The position numbers and the translations under genes were made by a program. Below are positions 20,886 through 33,060 of a stretch of DNA of 64,000 bases, one piece after another. The notes beneath the pieces are model-generated. The model saw only the letters and a program-made list of their open reading frames with translations. It ran no database searches and was not told the origin of the DNA. Position 1 is the stretch's first letter; every line of letters begins with the position of its first letter. This DNA is from Takakia lepidozioides (taxonomy: Eukaryota > Streptophyta > Takakiopsida > Takakiales > Takakiaceae), in assembly GCA_030704615.1 (NCBI GenBank), contig CM060732.1, positions 42,947,053 to 43,011,052 on the forward strand. The letters are read 5' to 3'.

Positions 20886-23800
20886 CTACACCACTTTGGG
20901 AAGGCGCACAATCATGATGCCCAATTTCCGGCTCACCTTCGTACTGTGCCCCCCAGAAGAAACGGCGGTGGGAAGTGGGATGACATGCTCCTCTGGAAAT
21001 GCAAACCCCGGGCCACTATAATCCACGGTCCCAAAGTCTGTCAGTGTCTCAGCCTTCTTCTTGGACACCACCTTTGCGCTCTTCTTCTTAAGCACCGCCT
21101 TTGTGGTGACTTTCATTGATGCTTCAGAGCTCGTGACGGATATCACTGCATCGTCCGTCCCCGGAAATGGCCTTGGCAATAGGAGCTCCACTATCACAAA
21201 CTTGCTGGTCTCTCGCACGGCATGTGTCTTCCAAGATTGCGCCGTAATCTCTTTGCTGCTACTACTTGGCAGCTTGGCCGAGTCAATGGACTCGATGAGC
21301 TCGAGGTCTTCAGACAATAAGGCTCGCTTAGCCGTGCCCTCGCATACAGTCCAGATCGGCAGTGTTGAGTTGGGTCCTTGTGTGAGCGGTTCTATAGTAA
21401 GCTCAGACCATGGGACACTAGTGCCCACCGCCTGCAGGTTGGTGCCGTGGGCCACAACACACAATGTCATGAAGTAGGCCTTGCACCTTGGATTCTCTGC
21501 GAGGGCTCGTTGCAGTATGACCTCGACCCGATCACTCTCGCCACAATATGAAAACGTCTCCAACAGCTGCAACACATCAGTGCTTGCAACGACCCCTAGC
21601 GCCAATGGCACTTTGGAGACAGTCAAGCATAGGGGCATTTCCCCACAAGCCAACAATGTGTAAAATTGTGCATTCGCTTGGAAGACCAACTTTATGAACG
21701 TTTTTTTCGAGTTCACGGGATCTCTTTGGAACATCGCATGGCCTATGAGCTCCCACTTGTGTGTGCAGGCGTCGGTGGCCACAAGAACACGCATGATCGA
21801 CATGAGGATGCCCGGGCAACATAGATGGAGAAGGTGAAGCATTGTGAGTGGCGATGAGTATTCGAGCCCAGCCAAAGCGCCCGAGAAAATTCGATTGCCC
21901 TTAGTTGTCCACCCAAACTTTCCATTTGAGATATATGCGACTCTGTCAATGGCGCAATGCAACTTGGCTGCAGTCATGACCGCGAGCAGCACCGTGGCTC
22001 CAGTGAGCCATGTGTCCTCGGTTGCGCACAGGTCCCATTTCCAGTGAGTTTGAAGGACGGGCTTGCTCGATGACCCCACCACCTCGGCCTGCACTTTGAC
22101 TCCAAGGAGCTCTTGGTACGTATCAAGGTCCATCCCAATGCTACATCGGAGAAACGCTAGAGGGTCCAAGGTCCATTTGTACCACTGCAAACTTTGCATG
22201 TGGAGGATCGCATGCTTCACGACCTTGAGCAATGGCAGAGAGGCTTGCACAACCGCTGGCACTGATACGTAATCAGCCACGTTACTTAAATCAATGAAAT
22301 CAAACAAGAGTGTAGAAGATGATGGATGTTGGGGCCCTCCATTGAGCTGGTGGAGTAGTCGGAGGCAGCCCCCAAACAACATATCCTCTACGATGTTGCC
22401 GGCCATAAGTGCCACCCGGAGTGCACCCTGCTCGAGCAAGTCTGCCACGGCCTTGATTTGTGGGGTGACTGTCTGTAGTAAGAGCTCATAGAGATCATCC
22501 GAACTGGTTGAGGTAGCCACATCAAGCTTAACTGCACGGTAGATGGAGGAGGACCAGTAAAGCAAATACTGCAAACTAGGCGCCTCCAGAAGCGTGGGAT
22601 TGGCGCTTTGCATGTCCTTGGTTGTGTTGCAAACATTGCCAGAGTTAATGTGCCGCCTGATCTGCTTATCGAATCGTATATGCCCCACCGCATATCCTAC
22701 AAACTCAATTGCCGATTCGAGAAGGGTGGTGTTTGATGTGACACTCTGGTCATGCAGTTCAAGTAGCTCTTGGAGTGTCATAGTGCAGTCCCTCCACGAA
22801 GCAAATGCCTCCAACAGCTCAGCAGCCAAATTGCAGCTTGGCTCTGCTGGCAACACTAGCCAATCTGGCAAAGATGTTGCCAAGCTCACCAAGGCATAAT
22901 CAAGGAGCTTGCGTTGAGGGCCGGTCAGTGCATGATTGGCCCAAATTGCGACAACATCGGCGGCAGAGGTTCCTTGGGCGATGAGTGACAGTAAAAGGAC
23001 ATCACGAGCCAAGATGGCGACATTGGAGTCAGATAATACGATTTGCACCGCGCCCAGCGTGTCGAGGCGGGGCTGTAGGGAAGAAACTGTCTTCAAAAGA
23101 TTGCGGATGTCACCACATGCCCCTAATAAAATGCGTATTGTCAGTGGAGCAGACGGTTGCAAAATGCCGTTCACATCTTTGTTGTCTGTCCCAGCACTCA
23201 GCTCTTGGCCCAACGACAGATCGTAGCCAAACGTATTTCCGACCGCATAGAACTGTGGGCGCTTTTGCAAGTCATTGCACACCAGCCGGCTAGTACATGC
23301 AAGCGGAGAAAGGTGGGTTGCCCCTGTGCCGCCAGGTCCCCTTAGTCCAGGGGCTTCGGATGATCGAACGCTTCCCCACTTTTGGATGCCTCGAGCAGCC
23401 AATTCCTCGAGGGTGGGTACACTGGGCACAGAGATTCCTGCGTTGTCCCTCAATGTGCCCGCCTTGCATTTGCATAGAAAGATCTGGTTGTTCCGATTGA
23501 TGACGGGCTTAGACCATAAACCAAACATCTTCTTGGTGTTTTGCATAAGCCTTGTAGAACAAAATCCCGACGACATTTCCTCCACAATTGCACTTTCGCG
23601 ATCGGCAACAACGAATGTGTTGCCAGTGGCTGTGACTGTGGCACCGTAGTTCGCTGCCACATGAAGACCATCGCATTTCTTGCCAGATTCAATATGGCAG
23701 CCAGCAACGAGGGCGGTGGTGGCCCCCTGATATCATGCACAACAAGTATCCATGTCAATGCAGCGACCATTTCGCAATTTCCTGGTATAATGAAGACAAG

Positions 23801-25264
23801 GGCAATTCTAAAGAGGCTAAGTGATGTGTGGTTTTAAGCCCCCATTGTAAAATCATGGGAAATCTCATCACAAGTTCAGAGATCTTACGCATGCCAAGCT
23901 TCACACGATCAGCCACAGAGGCAGGGATGATGATATGTAGTAAGCAGTGCACACACCTTCAGAAAGCACGCAGACGGAGTGTTGTCGGCCAACACGGAGT
24001 TTATGACGGACACACGGGCGCCCTGGTCGAGCGATAAGCCGAAGTAGCGGCTGCCCTTCACGACGCTAGAGGAGATGACCACTTCCAGCAGTATGCCAGC
24101 CGTCTGACCCCACTCGCTTGCAGCACGAGAAGCCGGGTCATTTGGGCGGTTATCACAAAGCTGTCGCTGTGCGCGGGTGGCTGCATTATGATTCTCACCA
24201 TTAACCAACACACCCTCCCGTATCGTGTCTTGGATCTCGCAGTTGATCATCTCGAGCCGGCGGGCGCCACCGTACGCAATGACGCCTTGATGACATTTTT
24301 TGATGCAGCATTCTCGGAGCTCCGCTGATCCACCCTCACGAACCTCCACTGCTTGCTTGCTCAGATTCCCGAAGGTGCAGCGCTCCAGAATGGCATGGCC
24401 TTGTGTGACCAGCACCCCCACATCCTTATGGTCATGCACCGCACAGTCTACCAACGTCAGCCGTGCGTCTTGGCCACCAACGCAGACTGCACTAGCCATT
24501 TTCCTGCCAACCAACTTGAGGTGACATGCGTACACCTCGCCGCCAACGACGTAGAGCTGGTGGCCATAGTCGCCACTAGTAATCTCCACAGTCCCGAGTC
24601 CGATCAGAGCCAAGGGGCCTTCCAGGTCCAGGTATCCCAGGGCGCTGCTGTAGAGGCCAGACTTGAGGATCGCAACGGACTTGCCCAGTAAAAGAGCAAT
24701 GCCCAGCTTGCGGTCGGAGTCGACACACGCAATGGAAGAGATGTCCGAAGGCAACTTGAATTGCAAGCCCGTGCTGAGGACCACGAGCTCCTTGTAGATA
24801 CGTAACATGGCCTCGTCTAGACTCCCCGGGAGCATGAGTGCCACTGACACTGCCATCGCCTCCGCGGCTTCGGCAACCCGCCCCAACGAGTACATTGCCT
24901 TGGAGAGCCTGGCGTGGGACTTGACGTGCAGAGGGTCCAGGGCCAGGGCTGCCTGCGACTCCGTTGCAGCTTGTAGGTGCTGTCCCACCGCCAGAAAGCA
25001 GGCAGCTAGGTTGGACCGAAGCGCCACCATGAGCGCTACAATCTGCGGAGGGCCAGTTTGGTTCGGGCTACCACGAGTAGTCACACCCAACTTCTGAAGG
25101 CCGGTGAGTGCTTTGTTGTACTCTGCTACGGCTTCGTCGTGCTTCCCCTCTCCGAAAAGAGAGTTGCCTTTGGCCTTCCTGCCTTGTGCCTCATCCAGAG
25201 CCTGCACCACCGATTGCCAGTCGTCGCCAACGCCCATGAGCGTGCTTTTGGTGGCTGTGGCCAT
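20886..25264 (-). CDS. TPR - right-handed beta-helix - DUF4470-like protein
   Basis: This two-exon gene encodes 1382 residues. Exon 1 is 25264-23957 (436 codons), ending AAG before a GTGTGTG donor. The intron is 23956-23727. Exon 2 is 23726-20886, after ATATCAG; the phase is kept (SACFLK / GATTALV). Residues about 15-160 contain TPRs (AQGRKAKGNSLFGEGKHDEA, then ALRSNLAACFLAVGQHLQAA). Residues about 230-510 form a parallel beta-helix of NosD/F-box-associated type (VLVTQGHAILERCTF, GGSAELRECCIKKC, GARVSVINSVLADN, then across the splice GATTALVAGCHIESG). Residues about 628-720 fit DUF4470 (TIRILLGACGDIRNLLKT...LSDSNVAILARDVLLLSL...IWANHAL), the N-terminal domain of the dynein assembly factor DNAAF3. 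The tail is lysine-rich (KKKSAKVVSKKKAE). The start is the ATG with Kozak-like context acatcATGGcc; an in-frame start lies 12 codons upstream. It is probably cytosolic; function unknown, possibly scaffolding or assembly. Confidence 0.85.
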
Positions 25265-27199
25265 GATGTGTCGAAGGAATGGCCCACTGGGTACTAGCAA
25301 ACTGTTACAGATTGCCGTTCAGTAATGTCAGGTGATGGGAATATCAGAAATCTCACACCTGAGATCTGCACAGGAGATCACTTGAGAGATCAGCAAGCTG
25401 TTGCCAGTTGACCAGATATCTCCCGGGTTACTAGAACATTGAAGCCAGCTAAACTCATAGAACCTCTAAGCGAAATTCGTTCTCACTTGCTTCACCTTGC
25501 ATCATAAAATGTTCACAACAGGAAATGGAACTCTACGTGTCACATTTAATTGATAGTGCTGGTCAAACTGTGGGAAATCCCTTTTCAGTTTCACTGGCTC
25601 GCTCTTGTTCTACTTCCTCTGCCACAGGCTCCTCATTGGTAGGAACCAAGTGAATCTGGAGGAAGTAGACAGCTTCGACTCTAGTAATCTGCACACCGAA
25701 AAAAACCCTTCATGTCAAACCGGTAACGGGTTTTTCATGGTGGGAAAGAGAGCACATAGGCCATGAAATCGTATCAAAGTCAAGGGAAAGGGCTTACATG
25801 CAGTATCGCCAGCTAGCACTGAAATTGGAGTTCATACACACCGATTACTATCCTTTCCGAAGCTTTCAATCTGCCAAAGCCATCACCAGGCAAAAAACAC
25901 CATTTATCAGCATCACTCAGAGAGAGCTTCGATCTAGAAACTACACCTAGAATCCTTTGGAGACATCAGAGATTCCTACTAACAAGATGCTTCCATGGAT
26001 GCAAGAAGCGAACCTACAGTAATCTGAAATACCACGTGGTTGCACTAGGCTGCCTGCTCTAGGATATCAAGCTTATCATGTGCACTTCGATCAAAAAACC
26101 ACAAAAGATACAAGTAACCCTCAATTGCACCCAAATGTTCTAAGCTTTCATGTCTTCATGTCATCCAAGTCTAAATTTAACTGCGATCATGGTGCTCTAT
26201 GAGTTGCTAGGGAGTTACTGCAGCAATCGGGAGTAGAAGCTGCGCTCTCCTTGCAGGATTCTACTGCAAATTGAGTAACGTCTTCTACTTTCCTCTTCCT
26301 CCGCAGCCTCCTACTCCAGTACTCTCTCTCCCTCTCTCTCTCTCTATTTGAAAAATGAACAAACAGAATTCTATGTGGATCAAAGACAATGCAACGAGCG
26401 CCTAACCATGTAGGACCATACAGGAAAAGCTAGATTGTTGACGTTCGGAATTCCACCTGACTTCAGGTTCAACTTAATGTGAATATCTGAAAATGAAGCA
26501 AGCATCCGCGATGTGCTATGCAGTTAGCTTGCATGCAGAGCGACCTAATGCCTCGTCGTACCTGCAGCTTCAATGCTTCCCACCTTCTTAGACCTGGCAT
26601 GCAAATTCCGTACCGACGACAAATCCTAGCGCCGAGCTACTGATTCTGTGATATAATAGCTTAATCCTGCTTCTAACTACTCTGCACCAGATTTGCTGCT
26701 GTGCACTATTCATCCGCAAAGAGCCATATTTTGTTGAGAGCTACCCACATTTCAGTCTAGCTTTTGGATATGATTACTTTTTGTCAGACATCCACACTCC
26801 GCTGTAGCCTACCCAACATTTGTAGCACCCAGGCATTCCAAATTAAATAGCTGCATTGGGGAATGCCCTATCAGGTATCCGTCAATTTACTCCAGGGGTT
26901 CTCGAGAATGTGGGAACTGGTGGGAACCGGTGATTCGTGAAATTAAGTGATCTGTATTATGACGATAAATACCTATACATTGAATCTTACCCGCATCTAC
27001 TGGGCTGCTCACTTGGAAGATGATCGAGATCGTACCTTATGCCTTTTGTAACGAGAAATTACACTTGGTGGATTGAACATTAGTGATTACAATGGTCTCT
27101 TGGACGTGCTTCTGTAAGTCCCAAGGAAGTCCTAAGTATTGTAGCTACATAGAGGTTCAAGATTATTGTCGGTAATAGAACCTCAAATGAGTTTTCGTG
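25265..27199. other. upstream region of the DUF4470 gene
   Basis: It probably contains the promoter and 5' untranslated sequence of the minus-strand gene, but no clear TATA box was found. A CT/GA microsatellite occupies about 26320-26347 (GA-rich on the gene strand), a type often found near plant promoters. No other gene is supported. Confidence 0.4.
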
Positions 27200-27700
27200 A
27201 TTGTAACTGATCAAGCTTCTCTTCCAACCGCTGAACAATGCTGGCCAGCAAGTTGGCATTTCCGCAAAGCCTGCAAACAATTACCAGTACAAATCAGTCT
27301 CCCTGGATTGGCCTTACTACTTTCCTTTTCTGGCAACTTGACGAATCCCAACCAGGCTTCAAGGGAGGATTGTCTTTTAAAATTTCTTCAGTTGTGTGAC
27401 TGTCCGTAAGTTCCTTGCGGTTCAGATTGACACATTTAAAGAAGGGAGGCTTACCTCCCAAATCTCTTCATCAGTATATTGGTCTGTTGGGTCCAGTTGC
27501 TTCTGATTGTCAAACAAAGTGGGATCCTGTGGAATAATGCTTAATTTAGTTTGTAAGTCACTGAGCCCCAGTGTGCTGATGTCCACACCACCAATCAATA
27601 TACAGCCCCCAACAGCCTCCACCATCCTGAACAGAGCCAAGCGGTACAATTCCAGACAACCTAGCAGGCTTGGGATCCTTGGAATTCTTGAATCTCTCAA
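27200..27700 (-). pseudogene. ABCC (MRP-type) transporter NBD relic
   Basis: The minus strand at 27640-27440 reads [20 protein letters not shown], then [19 protein letters not shown] and [10 protein letters not shown], followed by a GAG/GTAAGC donor. This is the nucleotide-binding domain of ABCC transporters from just after Walker A through the Q-loop (consensus [52 protein letters not shown]...DxEIWE). The next exon, from 27270, reads ALRKCQLA and, after a frameshift, SIVQRLEEKLDQL. Walker A is missing, GTVRxN is shortened to NQKQ, and the signature and Walker B regions are not found. It is a truncated, frameshifted relic. Confidence 0.75.
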
Positions 27701-30700
27701 TCCTGCAACAGCTCTAGGGAGACTTTAAGATTTTCGATCTCATCCTATGTCAACAAGCTCTCTCTATGTGGGTCTCCGCTCCCTAAGCAATGTCCCTCAC
27801 AAGGAAGTATCCTAACAAGCCCGACTGTGGACAGTAGTGAAGCCACATTTTCAGATCGGGTCGCAGAGTTTCTATCCATTCCCGGCTCTCTCTTATAGGC
27901 ATGGCAATTGGGTTCGTCTCTATAGCAACAACGGCCATTGGCTGGCGTCCAGCACGCCATTGGTTATGGCGACCACAAACTGTGGTGAACTACGGTCGCA
28001 AGTATGGAGCAATTTCCTCCATACAGTACAGTAATGTGCTTTGTGTAGAATATACCTATATATATTTCGGTAGGCAAATGGAATTAAGTGCCTTCCTAAC
28101 TTCTGCTTGTGTACTTCGAATGATGTTTGTGCGTTTATGTTTGTAGCTAGATTAGAACTCAGCTTGAAACAGACCGATTTTGCAGATTTTGCCTGACGAA
28201 TCTGAGACTTTGAACCTCACACTTCTTCTATGTCTACTGGTACTTTTTGGCAACGAGGACACTTCTGATGTTGATGTAATCTTGCTGACAGAAAAGGTCG
28301 ACTCAAACTATCCCTACCAGTTTGAACAAAGTCCTATAAAGGTGTTGCAGATATCCTAAATGCACGTCTGCTACACCGATGCGTACTGGCCGACATGACA
28401 CTGCGTAGTCACCAGAAGTTGTTCAATTGAACAACTTGAAGAAGGTGCTAGCTGGGTTTACACCCCGTACAATTCTAAGAATGCTCATTACGTTGGCAAT
28501 CCCTGGGGTCTACGCCTTCAAACCCCCGGATGTTTGGATGAAGCAGCATAATCGTAAAGCAATATCCAGAAGGAAGGTGGATAAAATTGTCGACAGTTGA
28601 AAGCACTGCTTTACTATACACCACAGCCATGTGATATGTCATACTCCCGCTGCAAACCACACTCCTACCCTGATATAAGTCGAAAACGCCACACCCAGTT
28701 CGAGTTCAACCATGGAATACCCTTCCCCACCATTGCAAAACCAGAACAGAGGGGTCCCCCAAAAACAGAGGTTATCAATAGAGGGGTCCCCCAAAAAAAA
28801 TTCTCAGGTTATCAATATGCCATTATCCAAGTGGAACACCACCGGGTCCATACAACAGTTATCAATATAACCTGATTTTCAGTTATGATACATTAAGATT
28901 TTGAAAGAAAGAAAAAAGAAAAAAGAAAAAAGAATGAAATATGAAGAATCACAATATAATAATAATAATAATAATAAGTGGACCAGATTTGGTTCAAAAA
29001 AAGGGGAAAAAAAAGAAAAAGAAAAAGAAAAAGATAGGAATGCTTATGAGCTTTGAAGGTTTTGGGTTTTCCTTCCAAAAGCCTTTGACTAATAGTCCTC
29101 TTAAATGCGGACCCCATGTGGCTACAGAATTACTACCCATGGATGCGGCTAGGTTGTAATAAAATCTCAAGGTCTTGTCTAAAAGTTATTACCCGGCTGA
29201 TTTTCAAGGTTAAAGTCTGGTTCCATGTAGTAAGCCAAGTTGGCCGCCGCCGGTCCCAGCTTGGGCCGGGTAATTGGCGAGATGGCCCTCTCCGGTTCTA
29301 ACTCAAGCAGGGTCCACCAAAAATTTGGGTGGCGGGTCTCAATAGTATGATACCCTAATTATTACCCGTCCGGGTATATATGTGAACATATATACCCGCC
29401 CAACACTGATGCCAAACCCATGGGAGATCATACCTTATGCTGTATCTGGGAAAGTCCAATTAAGATCTGGTCAACAGGTAATAGCAAATGTGGGTAGACA
29501 TTAACTAACCTTGGTCGTAAAGAGGCCTCCACACTCATGGAAAGCATCTTGGGATACACATGTATCACCCACCAGAAGCAAGGCGATCACTGTGGACCCC
29601 CAACTCCCTCAGTCTTCCATCTTCCCGAACTTCTTTCACGCAACTCTTCACTACGGAGATCTACACCGTCAATGGTTTTCACAAATCAGGAAAACGTGGC
29701 GCAAACACATCAATGTCATCTAGAATCGACTTTAAGTCGGGTAAAAGTTTTTAAGACTTTTTATTTTTACGCCACAATAATTATCCCAGTGACAAGGTGG
29801 CAGCTTACGTGTATTGCAACCTAGCTTTTTCTCTTAGATTTTTTTTTTCAAAAAAATTGGACCGGTGGACGACAGTTGGACGACGGCGGGGGACGGGGAC
29901 GGCCCGGTGACTGCCAAATGGCAGCGAGGGTTGGTAGAACGTGCACACCCGTGCGCACAACTCACGTGAGCATAGGAAAATGGAGTTGTGAGCACAAAAT
30001 ACGACAATAGAGTACCCATGTTTTCATGGAAATAGAATACGAATGACAGAATTAGGGTTCCTACATGACAGTGGTAGAGAGCAGTGGTCCAACACATTCA
30101 AACATTCTACATTCGGGAGAAGGAACAGGGAGGAGGGTCAGGCTAGTCCGGGAAATGCGTATAAAAAGTGTGATCTGGAGTCCAATCCACTGAACAATTT
30201 CTCCTGAACAATTTCTCCTTTCCAAGGAGATATTCTTCATCGTCGTATGGACAGGATCTCGTGGTATTAGGAGGCATTGAGCTCATTCCATTTTGCAGCC
30301 CATATGTCCCAATGCCTGCTCCTCTTATTATATACAACTGGATTCATTGCTTAGTTGAGGTGGGTAGAAAAAAGGCATGCAAATAAATATACAAATTTAT
30401 CACCAGTAGCCTTAGGATATGTGCAAACATTTGGGTTTAGGGTTTATGGACCCCCACATAGTCAGTCGTCATTATATATGTGATTGATTGTCAGGGTAGA
30501 GTTGGGCAGGTGAGCATTAGATTCCTATAAGTATGCTAGCAATCAATATCCCTGTCTATAGTCTGGTCGTACCTTGTATTGTCGTTTGAGATTTTCAATC
30601 TTCATTTTGCATTGATTGCTGGTCTTGGCCGTGCCCTCATCGTGTGCGCTTACATGGATGGCCACCTCCGTCCATTGCCGGCCTCTCAAATTCCCTCTTT

Positions 30701-31119
30701 GAAGAGACACATACTTCTCCTCATAGATATCAAGCAGTGAATGAACAGCACCATGGCTCTATTGTCCCATTCCTTGATCTCTTTGACGATTTTCTCTCCA
30801 AAAGTGGCGTACCCTGCAATACAGGGTAATGTATATTGCTGTCATAAACGGCCATAGCAAATGCTGTAGGATCAATTGGTTCCAGATTAGCCATTTTTAT
30901 CTATCACAACTCCACAAAGAGAACGTTCAAATGGCTGCAGAGACCACTATAGCCTGTAAAATCCTGCACATAACGGCAGCTTAAATTCCTCTTCAAACAC
31001 CGCACGAGACGGAGAGGCTTGAAATTCCGACACAGACTAGAGGGGGAAATTTGAACATTATTTTCAAAACTGAGGGTCTGTCGCTCCCAGGTGTTTCCCT
31101 TTTAGAAAATTAAAAAAAA
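27701..31119. other. no gene recognised
   Basis: 28890-29040 is low complexity ((AAT)n and A-rich tracts), which creates poly-Ile and poly-Lys ORFs. 29340-29410 has small ACCCG/CGGGT repeats (TTACCCGTCCGGGTATATA). A minus-strand ORF at 30143-30337 (YGLQNGMSSMPPNTTRSCPY) is protein-like but unrecognised. A CGTGAGCATAGG / TGTGAGCACAAA block at 29960-30000 matches 19.5 kb. Confidence 0.4.
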
Positions 31120-33060
31120 ACGGTTATCTGGAACCCTTCTTATAGATGGATGGTAAATGGCTTCAAACATAAACAAGTCGGATCCCCCCTGTGGACGGCA
31201 ATTTGGCAGGCATGGGCCAAGCTCAGGCCCTATCTTACAAAATCAGACCCGGAATCGTACGAAGAAACCCTCCGCCAATCCCTGTTTCTCAATACCAATA
31301 TCCCACATACAGATCACAAAAATCAGGCTCGCAAATGGTCTGCTTGGGAGGTACATGGCATTCATAAGGTCAAACACATCTGGTCGAATGCCAGCTTCCG
31401 GTCTAAAGATCAAATTGCAGCCTCCGTAGGTGCAGCCAGAGCCACCAAATAATACGATACCATTCTCCGATCAGTGTCAGCACGGTGGCTACCTAACCTT
31501 ATTAAAGGCCCAGTAATGCCCAATGACACTTTCTGGACACTGGGAATAATCAACAACACTATTACCATTCTGTTTGTCACCGGAAAAACCGAATACCAAT
31601 TCTCCGGACATCACTTTCACTGCGAAGTGAACTCCATGAGGCTTACCCTTCAAAACCGTCAACCCCTACCCACCCCTCGTTTCACCCACACCCCCATAAG
31701 GGTCTGCTGGTGGTCATCCCCAGCTAAGGACATGAACCCTCTACCACCGCTCACCACTTCCCTGATTAGCTGGCTGGCCAGTCAAACATTTGTTTGGATT
31801 GGTGGGAGACCCCTACAGGATCTGGACATGGATCCCAAAGAGTGACAGTGGAATTTCAGGCCATCCCCCAAGCCATTCTTTGAGTACACAACCAAAAAAG
31901 CATACTCGGCAATGCTGAACCCCCAGCCCCTATTGGGTAAATGGAACGAGAGATGGAGTCACCTGAACTTCCAGATTTGAAAACTGGAAATCCATCTGGG
32001 GGACGATTTGGAACAAAACAAGACCAGCCAAGAAAGCAGCGTTTCTCTAGCAAATAGCAAACAGGGCAATAAAAGTGGGGGAATGGTTGGGATTTGATGC
32101 TGCCCTCCTTTGCAAATGCTGTTCGGCTGCCCTAATGGAAACAGTAGAGCACTGCTTGCTCCACTGTCACGGACCAGCAGCAGCTTGGCCCCTCGTCGCA
32201 AGCTTCTACAGAACCTGGGGGCACATAAACCTCACATCGACGACCATTCTGCTGAATTATGACCTAGCAACAAAAACCAAACCCAATCACTGCCCAGTTT
32301 ACGATACTCTTAGAAGCGCTACGCTCTGGCACCTCTGGAAAATCAGATGCGAAAAAACTTTCAATGCAAAAACAACTAGAACTTCCTCACTCCTCGCAAA
32401 AATCTACATGGACATGCAAATTGAAGCTAGGAAAGCGTGGAAAAACTATGTGCAGATATCGAGAGAGCACGATTGGACCAACAAGCTTCCCAGCTTCACT
32501 CTACTTTCATTGCGACCTGGGGGCGGAATGGGATTATCTGCAACAGCCCCAATCCCGATCGCTGCGACTGGAACAAACTGCCCCCAAGGACTTGGAGAGA
32601 CGCCACGGGTACCGTCCACAGCCTCGCCGGAGTTTGACAGGGATATCAAGTGGAAGCACATTAAGCAATCATCAAAGGCCTCCAGGCTTAGCTTCCGCTA
32701 GGTCCGTCGGGCAAGCAATCCGCTGGAGCAGGCCTAACCGTAGCTAGTTTTTGACTCTAGCAGCTATGGTTTTGAGAAACATACATTATCGAATCCGGTG
32801 GGATCAAAACCACTTAGCAGCATTACGCAAAAAGGCCTAAGGCCTCAGGCCGGACAGTTCGTTATTACTCATCATGAGTGGTTAGGCTCCAATTCACTGA
32901 CTACGGTGTGTGTGCCTTATGGCGTAATCAGAGGGTTTAATTTTTTCCCTCCCAATAACCATCAATGTAAGGACCTCGCCCACCAAAAATATTTCAGAAT
33001 AAAGTTAACCAGGGCTCCAACCCTGTTAACCCAAAAAAAAAGAAAAAAGAAAACTGAGGG
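31120..33060 (+). mobile_element. LINE (non-LTR retrotransposon) 3' part, decayed
   Basis: At 31150-31450 the frame reads PLWTAIWQAWAKLRPYL, SLFLNTNIPHTDHKNQA and WSAWEVHGIHKVKHIWS, the region following the reverse transcriptase in plant LINE ORF2. At 32000-32450 it reads TIWNKTRPAKKAAFL, stop, QIANRAIKVGEWLGFDA, CKCCSAALMETVEHCLLHC and ATLWHLWKIRCEKTFN, the zf-RVT domain (C..C....ETVEHxxxxC). A TAG replaces the Trp expected after AAFL, and frames shift several times. After the ORF ends at 32701 there is an untranslated tail to an A-rich end at 33033-33052. 5'-truncated and inactive. Confidence 0.8.

Noticed and set aside
21061-25325. Numerous ORFs opposite the 1382-residue gene
   Set aside because: Shadows of a long coding region; none has recognisable motifs, while the minus strand has coherent domains and a valid intron.
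28893-29159. Poly-Ile / poly-Tyr and poly-Lys ORFs
   Set aside because: Produced by (AAT)n and A-rich simple repeats.
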